DNA of 64,000 nt from the NCBI GenBank assembly GCA_903878085.1, contig CAIRGJ010000015.1, positions 1 to 64,000 of the forward strand, in the 5' to 3' direction. The position numbers and the translations under genes were made by a program. Shown here piece by piece: positions 19,298 to 26,699 of this stretch (its first letter is position 1; each line of letters starts with the position of its first letter). The notes beneath the pieces were generated by a model. The model had not been told where the DNA came from, made no database searches, and was given only the letters and a program-made list of their open reading frames with translations. The DNA is from an uncultured Hyphomicrobiales bacterium (GTDB lineage Bacteria > Pseudomonadota > Alphaproteobacteria > Rhizobiales > Xanthobacteraceae).

Positions 19298-20332
19298 CTA
19301 CTTCGTCGCCAAGGCCTTCTCTACGAAAACGTTGGTATAGGTCTCGGACAAATCGAATTTCGCGGCCGCAACCGGCGGATTGAACTGCTTCAAAACCGCG
19401 TAAGCCGCTTCCGCCGCGCCTGGCAGAAAGCGTCCGTCCGCGGAATACATCGCCTTGCTCGCAGCGATCGCCTGCGTATAGACGGGAAAATTTCCGAGAG
19501 CGTATTCCGGCGGCATCAGCTTGGCGATGTCCTCGGCCGAATGGCTGGCGATCCACTGCAATCCACGCACAAACGCATTGACCACTGCCTGTGTTGTCCT
19601 TGGGTTCTTCTCGGTAAAAGCGGGCGTCGCATAGACCACGCCGCCTGGATAGGGCCCGCCATAGACTGCCTGCGTGCCTTCCGATGTGCGGGTGTCGGCG
19701 ACTACCGTGATCAGCTTTTCGCTCGTCATCAGGCTCGCCATCGGATCGGAAGTGACAATCGCGTCAATTTCCGCGCGTCTTGCGGCCGCGACTGCGGTCG
19801 CTGTCGTACCGGTGGAGATGAACGAGACGTCGGTATCAGGATTGAGCCCGCTGCGCACCAACATATAGGCGGCCATGAATTGTGTGCTGGAGCCGAGACT
19901 GGTGACGCCGATCTTCATGCCCTTGAGATCTTTCGGGCCGTGATAGCGTGACGCTTTCGCGGTCATCATGCCGAGCACGAAACCGGGATATCGGCCCATC
20001 TGCACGATGGAAACCACCGGCTGACCTTTGGCCTGCATCTGGATTGAATGATCGAATGTGCCGGTCCCGAATTCGGCGCTGCCGCCGACGATCGCTTGCA
20101 GAGTCCGCGCGCCGCTCGACACATCGGCGATCTCGACGTTGAGCCCAGCATCTTTGAAATAGCCGAGATGTTCCGTCACCGAGAGTGGCAGATAAAATAG
20201 CGCCGACTTACCACCGACCGCAATGCGGATATTCGGTGTTTCCAGCTTGCTGTCCTGCGCGAAAGCGACGCCCGTCATTGCCAGCGCCAACGCGAGCGTC
20301 AGTCCGGCGCAGCGCATCCAGGTGATGCTCAT
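19298..20332 (-). CDS. NMT1/SsuA-like periplasmic substrate-binding protein
   Basis: 344 residues from the ATG at 20332, with GAGGAG eight bases upstream; the open frame runs further back only by chance over the MFS gene. A clear signal peptide ends at AFA before QDSK. The mature protein shows LGYFKDAGLNVEI near residue 65 and the hinge DLKGMKIGV. It is an ABC-type binding protein of the taurine/nitrate/aromatic group, but no permease or ATPase lies in the window. It is the last gene of the GntR-hydrolase-hydrolase-UbiD-MFS operon. Confidence 0.85.
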   Translation of the reverse strand: MSITWMRCAGLTLALALAMTGVAFAQDSKLETPNIRIAVGGKSALFYLPLSVTEHLGYFKDAGLNVEIADVSSGARTLQAIVGGSAEFGTGTFDHSIQMQAKGQPVVSIVQMGRYPGFVLGMMTAKASRYHGPKDLKGMKIGVTSLGSSTQFMAAYMLVRSGLNPDTDVSFISTGTTATAVAAARRAEIDAIVTSDPMASLMTSEKLITVVADTRTSEGTQAVYGGPYPGGVVYATPAFTEKNPRTTQAVVNAFVRGLQWIASHSAEDIAKLMPPEYALGNFPVYTQAIAASKAMYSADGRFLPGAAEAAYAVLKQFNPPVAAAKFDLSETYTNVFVEKALATK

Positions 20333-20430
20333 CGATTTTCTCCTCATTTGTTGCTCGTCAACCGAGTTTTCCAAAACCGTAGTCGAAGTCCCGCAGATTT
20401 GCCCTTCACGCAGGATACGCCAGTAGCGCG

Positions 20431-21861
20431 CTAATTTCGGGCGGGTCCGCCGCTTGTTGCAAGGCTCGTATCGCCGCCGCGCAGTTCCGTTTGCGAGGTC
20501 TGCGGAGATAATGCTGCGTCGTTCAACTGGTCGCCGTGAAAGCGTTGCCGACAAAGGCGCACTAGCACGAAGCAGGCAAGCGCTCCGACAACGAGCGGCA
20601 CCGCAGGCGCGATGAAGAGCTCGTACGTTGGCAGCTTCATGGCGATTAACCACGCCCCCAGCATCGGACCGACAATTCCCCCTAGGCGACCGATGCCGAA
20701 GGACCAGCCAGCGCCGGTGGCTCGAATCCGCGTCGGATAGATCAGAGCAGTCGTTGCGTTGAGACCCAGTTGCACCCCGAGAACACAGAATCCTGAGAGG
20801 AAAACAAATACCATCACCGCAACTTGCGGGAGACCTGGCAAACCGACGCAGGCGACCAAAGGACAACCTGCCGCAAAAAAGAGGGCCACTGGAACGAGCC
20901 CACGACGATCGATAAATCGACTGACCGTCAGTCCGCCGATGACGCCGCCGACGTAATAGCAAGCCGTCGTTAATGCGGCTTGCGACGATGAAAAGCCCTC
21001 CGCCCGAAACAGAAGCGGCATCCAACTATAGAGAAAATAGTTGGCGGTGAGATTCATTGCAAACAACAACCACAGCAACGGTGTAATCCAATGCAATCCG
21101 TCTTGGAAAAGTTCAGCAACAGGAACCGAGCTGGCGCGGCGCGTCTCAGTGCTAACAAACTCAGTCTCTGGCGAAATCGTGAGATCGGGTCGCACCCGGC
21201 GAATAATTTTTTCCATACGGGCGCGCGCATGTTTCGGATCCTTCAGGCTCAGGCACTTGAGCGATTCCGGAAGCCAAAAGAAAAGCACGACTGATAGAAT
21301 CAGGGGTGCGACACCCCCAATGATGTAAAGGCCTTGCCAACCATAATGGGGCAAGGCTGCAACAACTAGCGCCGGCAGAGTGCTACCCGCCGTCACGCCC
21401 ATGAACATAAGCACTACAAGTGTAGCTCGAACGCGCTTTGGTGCGAATTCCGCGTTCAACGCGGTTATGTTGGGGAGCATTCCGCCAAGCCCGATGCCCG
21501 TAATGAATCGGAGCACCATCAGTTCGGGGATGGAGGTCGCTCCGGCACAGAGTAAAGTGAATACGCCGTAGATTAGTGTACCGAGGATCACTGTCCGGCG
21601 ACGCCCGATCCTGTCGCCCAACCATCCCAAAAGGGGTGAGCCGAGAACCATGCCCAGAGGGCTTGCGCTGAACACCGGTCCAAGCGCCGCCGGATTGACA
21701 TGCCAGGCTGTAATTAATGCGGGGGCGCCATAGGAGGCGGCAAGAAGATCGTAGCCGTCCGTTAACATGATCACGAATGATAAGAATACGAGGCGGATCG
21801 TAAACGATCCGATGCGCTGCTCGTCGACCAGCCGTGTCACATCGATTGTTGGGCGTTCCAT
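20431..21861 (-). CDS. MFS transporter, aromatic acid:H+ symporter type
   Basis: 476 residues with about 12 hydrophobic segments. The first loop carries the MFS signature GWLGDRIGRR and the first helix carries LTDGYDL, the acidic motif of the AAHS family (PcaK, BenK-like). A second, degenerate copy of the loop motif reads VSRFIDRRG near residue 310. It probably imports the substrate of the neighbouring UbiD enzyme with protons. It lies between UbiD copy 3 and the binding protein in a leftward operon. The ligand is inferred only from family and context. Confidence 0.85.
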   Translation of the reverse strand: MERPTIDVTRLVDEQRIGSFTIRLVFLSFVIMLTDGYDLLAASYGAPALITAWHVNPAALGPVFSASPLGMVLGSPLLGWLGDRIGRRRTVILGTLIYGVFTLLCAGATSIPELMVLRFITGIGLGGMLPNITALNAEFAPKRVRATLVVLMFMGVTAGSTLPALVVAALPHYGWQGLYIIGGVAPLILSVVLFFWLPESLKCLSLKDPKHARARMEKIIRRVRPDLTISPETEFVSTETRRASSVPVAELFQDGLHWITPLLWLLFAMNLTANYFLYSWMPLLFRAEGFSSSQAALTTACYYVGGVIGGLTVSRFIDRRGLVPVALFFAAGCPLVACVGLPGLPQVAVMVFVFLSGFCVLGVQLGLNATTALIYPTRIRATGAGWSFGIGRLGGIVGPMLGAWLIAMKLPTYELFIAPAVPLVVGALACFVLVRLCRQRFHGDQLNDAALSPQTSQTELRGGDTSLATSGGPARN

Positions 21862-21984
21862 GGGTATCTCCCTTCAGACGTATTGTTCTTGTTGAAAGTG
21901 CTCCGCGTTGTGGCAGGTCGTCTCGCTTTCAGTCTCAGGCCGTTATCGCGACAACCCCGTTCGATATTTCATTGATGATGCAAT

Positions 21985-23451
21985 TCATAACCCGTTCAAC
22001 AACCACCCGAACTTCTCCTGCGCCTTACGAGCGACCTCGGGGCTTGGTGTGTTCGCGGGGGGAAACTGATCGCGCCAATGATAGGGACGGCAAGCGTTGA
22101 TGATCGCGACCGAGTGTGTCAGGTCGCCTGCCTTGCGTCGCTCCGGGGGCAACCGAGGATCTGCCGGTGAATCCCAGGAGCCGCTGATAAACTGAATGGA
22201 CTCCTTTGGATCAGTCCGCATCAACATCGCCCAAATCAGTTGCTCAAGATTCGTGACATCGACATCTTCGTCTGCCACGACGATGTACTTTGATGCGTAT
22301 GCCGAACCGCCGCATTGCGCGGCGATCATCCCGGCTTGGGTTGAGTGCCCTGGATAACTTTGCTTGATCGCGACGCCATGAAACATGCGGGCGGCGCCGA
22401 CTTCATGGCACCACACTTGCCGAACCTCCGGCACACCGGCGTTCATCATATTCTGCTTGATAATCGCCGAACGCATTACGGCCCGGTAGCGCGCCATTTC
22501 GTCCGATCCCGCGCCCATTGGCGGCACGCCGACCAAAATTGGATCGTTGCGGTGATAGATCGCCTTTATGTCGATGACGACACACGGCTTTGCGCCGCCG
22601 GCGTAGTGCCCGCACCATTCGCCGAACGGCCCTTCCACTAACTTGCGGTCCGGATGCACATAGCCTTCGAGCACGATCTCGGCCCCGGCGGGAATCGGCA
22701 ACCCCGTCACTTTGCCCCGCACCATCTTTTCCGGACGTCCGCGAAGCCCGCCGACCATGTCAAACTCGAACGTCCCGTAAGGCGCCTCCAAGCCTCCGTA
22801 AAAGAAGGCCAATGGATCGCCGCCGACAACCATCGCCACCGGCATCGGTTCGCCGCGCTTGAAGTATTTCTCACAATGGATAGCGCCGTGATGGCCGGGT
22901 GCGATCAAGATTCCGACGGTGGTCTTGTCGAATACTTGCGCTCGATAGGCCCCAGCATTGTACCAATTGTCTTCAGGGTCGTGCGTAATCGAATAGGTGC
23001 CTGTGCCGATATAGCGACCGCCATCTTTTTCGTGCCAGTTAGGGGAGGGAAACTTGAGGACGTCGACGGCATCGCCCATGAGAACATTCTCGAAGATCGG
23101 GCCATCATCGACGATTTCGTGAGGAATTAGTTTTGGTTCGGTTAGGAAGGCTTCTCGGTAGGCTTCGCTGAGCTCCTGCTTCGTCAAATGATCCGGAAAG
23201 CCGAGGGTCATATTGCGTCGAGTGCCGGCGAACATATTGAGGAGTAGCCGAAATCCTTTCGGGCACCCGGGAACGTCATCGAAAATGATACAGGGTCCGT
23301 TATCGGCACGTAGAATGGCCTCCGCAGCGAGACCAATGTCTTCCTGCCAACTCGCACCGCTGATTGCTCGGACCTCATTCAGCCGCTGTGCTTCAGAAAT
23401 CCACTCACGCAGGTCATTGTAGACAATGCGCGAAGTACTGTTTTTGGTCAT
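21985..23451 (-). CDS. UbiD-family prenylated-FMN decarboxylase (copy 3)
   Basis: 488 residues, the usual length for UbiD and gallate-type decarboxylases and shorter than the two other copies. The catalytic pair is E273/E278 in VEGPFGEW, with R170 in NAGAYR. The sequence differs strongly from copies 1 and 2, so it is a separate lineage, not a recent duplicate. It is leftward, preceded by two alpha/beta hydrolases and a GntR regulator and followed by an MFS carrier. It likely decarboxylates an aromatic or vinylogous acid made or imported by this operon. Confidence 0.88.
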   Translation of the reverse strand: MTKNSTSRIVYNDLREWISEAQRLNEVRAISGASWQEDIGLAAEAILRADNGPCIIFDDVPGCPKGFRLLLNMFAGTRRNMTLGFPDHLTKQELSEAYREAFLTEPKLIPHEIVDDGPIFENVLMGDAVDVLKFPSPNWHEKDGGRYIGTGTYSITHDPEDNWYNAGAYRAQVFDKTTVGILIAPGHHGAIHCEKYFKRGEPMPVAMVVGGDPLAFFYGGLEAPYGTFEFDMVGGLRGRPEKMVRGKVTGLPIPAGAEIVLEGYVHPDRKLVEGPFGEWCGHYAGGAKPCVVIDIKAIYHRNDPILVGVPPMGAGSDEMARYRAVMRSAIIKQNMMNAGVPEVRQVWCHEVGAARMFHGVAIKQSYPGHSTQAGMIAAQCGGSAYASKYIVVADEDVDVTNLEQLIWAMLMRTDPKESIQFISGSWDSPADPRLPPERRKAGDLTHSVAIINACRPYHWRDQFPPANTPSPEVARKAQEKFGWLLNGL

Positions 23452-23533
23452 GCTGTTCTCCGGGCGTAACTTGAGGCTCTTTCAGAGGAAAGCCTAACGG
23501 AAGGGATGTCGATGCACGGGATTTTTGAATCGC

Positions 23534-24412
23534 TCATGTATTTTCCGGCCTCCCGATCGATGAAGTTGCTGTTGACGCTGTCGCAATGCGTTCGAGAAGT
23601 TGGGTCAACTCGATGGCTACGGCGTCAGGCACTTCGACCGGCGTCAGGTGCATGGCGTGGGGAATGACCCGTAGCGAGGCGTTCGGTATCCGTCGCTGCA
23701 TGGCCTGCGCCATCGCGACAGGCGTCGCATAATCTTCTTCGCCAACAATGATGCTGACGGGAATGTTCAGCGAGGAAAGGCCTTCGCGCAGATCGGCGTG
23801 ACCGAGCATCCGGCATGTCGCGGCGTAAGCGGCAATATCATTCGCCAAGAAAACGTCGACGCAAGCTTGTGTTGTCTGACGATCGGCCTTTCGGAAAGCC
23901 TCAGTGAACCATCGTGTCACCTGAAACGGGATCAGCGAGGCAATGCCTTCATGTTCGGCCTTTTCCGCGCGCTTTTCCCATGCGGCCGGGGCATCCTCTC
24001 CATACCAATCCGTCGTATCGATCAGACCGAGCCCATCGACCCGCGCGCGATGCTGCGTCGCAAAGGCCAACGTCGCACAACCGCCCATGGAGGCTCCGGC
24101 TGCCGCAGCAGACGGCCATCCGGCATGGTCGAGCACGGCCGCGAGATCATCGCCGAACGTCGCAATAGTGTATGGCCCCGCGGGCTTGTCGGAAGCACCG
24201 TGGCCGCGGCAATCATACGCAATGATTGAGCAATCGCCGGGAAGCCGATCGATCAGTTTGTCCCAGAACCTGCGGTCCATCGCGAGCGAATGCACCAGGA
24301 CCAGACGCGGCCCGTTAGCGGCGCCTTCAAATCGTGTGCCTCGGAGACGGGCGCCATCTTTGGCGGCAACTTCGAAATCGACGCCGGCACGTTTGCGAAC
24401 TTGCTGCGACAT
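23534..24412 (-). CDS. Alpha/beta hydrolase (module 3, enol-lactonase-like)
   Basis: 292 residues with oxyanion segment LVHSLAMDR, nucleophile S108 in GASMGG, acid in GEEDYATP and histidine in PHAMHLTP. The pattern is that of 3-oxoadipate enol-lactonase and related ring-product hydrolases. It lies 12 bases after the larger hydrolase and 82 bases before UbiD copy 3, all leftward. It may open a lactone formed after decarboxylation, but the substrate cannot be read from the sequence. Confidence 0.82.
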   Translation of the reverse strand: MSQQVRKRAGVDFEVAAKDGARLRGTRFEGAANGPRLVLVHSLAMDRRFWDKLIDRLPGDCSIIAYDCRGHGASDKPAGPYTIATFGDDLAAVLDHAGWPSAAAAGASMGGCATLAFATQHRARVDGLGLIDTTDWYGEDAPAAWEKRAEKAEHEGIASLIPFQVTRWFTEAFRKADRQTTQACVDVFLANDIAAYAATCRMLGHADLREGLSSLNIPVSIIVGEEDYATPVAMAQAMQRRIPNASLRVIPHAMHLTPVEVPDAVAIELTQLLERIATASTATSSIGRPENT

Positions 24413-24424
24413 AACGAATTGCCC

Positions 24425-25537
24425 TTATGACGGCATGACGCCTAGTTGTTTGGCCATCCAGTCCGCCGTTTGCGGCCGGTAGCAATAGGCACGGTTGTGA
24501 GCGACGTGATTTCCGTCCGGGACAATCAAAAGCTCGGTCGGACCACGCGCCTCGGAAATGAGCCGTTGGGCGTCTTCCGGCGGACAAAGCCGATCCAGCC
24601 CGGCGCCAACAATAAACAGCGGACATTCGATTTTTTCCGCGACGCCCTTGAGCGACAGCGCGGCTGCTTTCAGCTTGGCCTCTGCGTCGTCCGCACTCTT
24701 GCTCCGAAGACGGTAGGCATCCTTCGTGAGCGCAGGGAGTTTATCCCACAGCGCGCCCCAATCGTACGGGCCGCAAATGCCGACGCAGGCTTTGATACGT
24801 TTTTCGAATGCGGCCGCTCGTGGCGCGTAATAGCCGCCCAGGCTGAGACCCCAAATGCCGATCCGGCTCGTGTCGATGTCAGTGCGGTTCTCAACCCAGT
24901 CGATGAGGGTGCCGACTACCACTTCATAATCGGGTCGAATTTCAAAATCATATTCAGCTTCGCCCTGACCCGGTCCGTCGACCACGAGCGTGGCCATGCC
25001 CCGCTTCAAGAACGTCACCTGAAAGGAATCGAGCTCCTCCTTTGTGGAATCGAGACCATTGCACATGATGACGAGAGGCGGCCGATTGGAGGCCTTGGCG
25101 GGCTTACGCAAAACGCCGGCGAGATGCTTGCCTTCGTAGGGAATAAGAACCCGCTCGCCCGGCGGGTCAAGATGCGGCAAGGCCAGCGAGTAGCATTCGA
25201 CGGCTTTGCCATGCGCAATCCGCATCTGCTCGGGGTCTTGCGAGAAAAGATATTTTCCGAAGTGATAGCACGCCGCCGCTCGGCCCAGATGCTCGCCTGC
25301 GCTGACAAACTGCCTTTCCTCGAGGGCTTTTCGACCCATCTTTTCATGAACCAAGCCTCGTGCGGACCACGCGCGGCACCAATCATCCCAGCTTTCGATT
25401 GACGATGTCACGTCCATAAAATCGCTGAACGTCACGCCGTTCGCGGTGTAGCGCGGGCCGAAATGCGTGATGGCGTGGGCAACTCGAGGGTCTTTCACTA
25501 CTGCATCTCCTTGATTTCCGAACGGGCGGTTCTGCAT
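24425..25537 (-). CDS. Large alpha/beta hydrolase, dihydroxypseudooxynicotine-hydrolase / FrsA-like
   Basis: 370 residues. An N-terminal helical domain of about 125 residues precedes the hydrolase core. The nucleophile is S232 in GLSLGG and the histidine is in PDGNHVAHN near residue 347. This two-domain plan is that of 2,6-dihydroxypseudooxynicotine hydrolase and relatives, a group that includes C-C bond hydrolases of N-heterocycle breakdown, but also plain esterases. It follows the GntR gene by 36 bases. Its presence is the best hint that the route may handle an N-heteroaromatic compound. Confidence 0.75.
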   Translation of the reverse strand: MQNRPFGNQGDAVVKDPRVAHAITHFGPRYTANGVTFSDFMDVTSSIESWDDWCRAWSARGLVHEKMGRKALEERQFVSAGEHLGRAAACYHFGKYLFSQDPEQMRIAHGKAVECYSLALPHLDPPGERVLIPYEGKHLAGVLRKPAKASNRPPLVIMCNGLDSTKEELDSFQVTFLKRGMATLVVDGPGQGEAEYDFEIRPDYEVVVGTLIDWVENRTDIDTSRIGIWGLSLGGYYAPRAAAFEKRIKACVGICGPYDWGALWDKLPALTKDAYRLRSKSADDAEAKLKAAALSLKGVAEKIECPLFIVGAGLDRLCPPEDAQRLISEARGPTELLIVPDGNHVAHNRAYCYRPQTADWMAKQLGVMPS

Positions 25538-25573
25538 CTTCGTGTTGACGGTGTAACTTTCATCGCTGCTCTG

Positions 25574-26323
25574 TCAGAGCGCTCGCCGTTTTCGCGAAGC
25601 AGCGGGTCTGGCGGACGATCCTTTCGCCTCTGAAGAGGAAGTTGCCTTGGCACCGCGATTTCTGGAGGCGGCCTTTGCGGCGGCATCGATATGTTTAATG
25701 GCGGCGGCGCGCGCGGCCTTAGGATTGCGCGCGAATATGGCTCGGGCGAGCTCTCTGAGTTCCGCAAGGCTCTCGTCGCCACGCTTGCTGTTCAATCGCG
25801 ACGTGCTGCGAAGCTGATTGATGCGCGTGCTGAGATGGTCAAGGATGTCGCGCACGATCGCGTTTCGTGCGCCGGCGCAAATCACGTCGTAGAACTTCTT
25901 CTTCTCCGATAGAACTTTACCAAAATCGTTTGAACGATACGCCTGTTCGAGCCGGTTGATCGCAGTCTCGAGGGCGAGCGCATCGATTTCGTTGCCTTTT
26001 TCGGCGAATTGAGCCGCAACAAGTCCTTCGAGCGCCGCGCGTACTTGATAGATATTGGCTGCGTCATCCTCGCTGATTTCCGCCACGATGAGGCCGCGCG
26101 GAACAGTGGTGACAAGCTTTTCTGCTTGAAGTTCGCGAAGCGCCTCGCGCAGTGAGGTGCGGCTGACGTTTAGTCTTTGGCACAAATCTTTTTCAACCAA
26201 GCGGTCGCCAGGTTTTAATTCGCCGACCTCAATGGCGTGTCGCAGGGCAATAACGATTTTGCGGCGCAGCGGCGCGGATTCCTGCGTAAGCGGAACAAGC
26301 GCGATTGAAACGACATCGTTCAT
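25574..26323 (-). CDS. GntR-family (FCD domain) transcriptional regulator
   Basis: 249 residues. The N-terminal winged helix spans roughly residues 18-85, with VEKDLCQRLNVSRTSLREAL as its recognition unit. An all-helical FCD ligand domain follows to about residue 220. The tail is a low-complexity Lys/Arg/Ala/Ser stretch (about residues 222-249), unusual for the family. It is the first gene of the leftward hydrolase-UbiD-MFS operon and divergent from the second molybdenum hydroxylase operon, so it may control both. Confidence 0.9.
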   Translation of the reverse strand: MNDVVSIALVPLTQESAPLRRKIVIALRHAIEVGELKPGDRLVEKDLCQRLNVSRTSLREALRELQAEKLVTTVPRGLIVAEISEDDAANIYQVRAALEGLVAAQFAEKGNEIDALALETAINRLEQAYRSNDFGKVLSEKKKFYDVICAGARNAIVRDILDHLSTRINQLRSTSRLNSKRGDESLAELRELARAIFARNPKAARAAAIKHIDAAAKAASRNRGAKATSSSEAKGSSARPAASRKRRAL

Positions 26324-26407
26324 AGTTCTTTTTCCGTAGCTGCGGACGTCCTCGGCATTACTAAGGTTGTTCGCGCGCGAGGCGCTGAACGGCTGGGACC
26401 ATAGCTA

Positions 26408-26460
26408 TTGTATTAGTGTATGACAATATGCTTGACATCCACTCGGGCGCTCGTTGTTAA
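26408..26460 (+). promoter_or_regulatory. Putative GntR operator and promoter of the second molybdenum hydroxylase operon
   Basis: Within the 376-base gap between the GntR gene and 26700, TTGT-N11-ACAA (26408-26426) is a loose inverted repeat. Six bases on, a TTGACA (26432-26437) is followed after 17 bases by TGTTAA (26455-26460), a possible rightward promoter. The leader of about 230 bases that follows shows no gene or clear structure. The operator assignment is inference from position. Confidence 0.32.
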
Positions 26461-26699
26461 TGTGCCGCCTCTCGCAAGCCACTAAGCGGCAGCACAGGTT
26501 GCTGGGTCGGCGCGACAGCGACGCCAGGTAGACTAAAGAAGAAGCGGGGCGCGCTGGCATGCAGCCGTCGCTTACCCCCGACCGGTTCCGGGAGTGCGCC
26601 AATGATGGGCAAAATATCGTTTCCGGGCCATCAGCTATTTGGCAGGCTCAACGCGCAATGTCCGAGTGGTTCGCATTCGATGGCCGAGTCTCGTGAGAC

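Noticed and set aside
20333-21025. Upstream extension of the binding protein frame over the MFS gene
   Set aside because: The ATG at 20332 has a strong ribosome site and is followed by a normal signal peptide; the extension is only an open shadow of the MFS gene.
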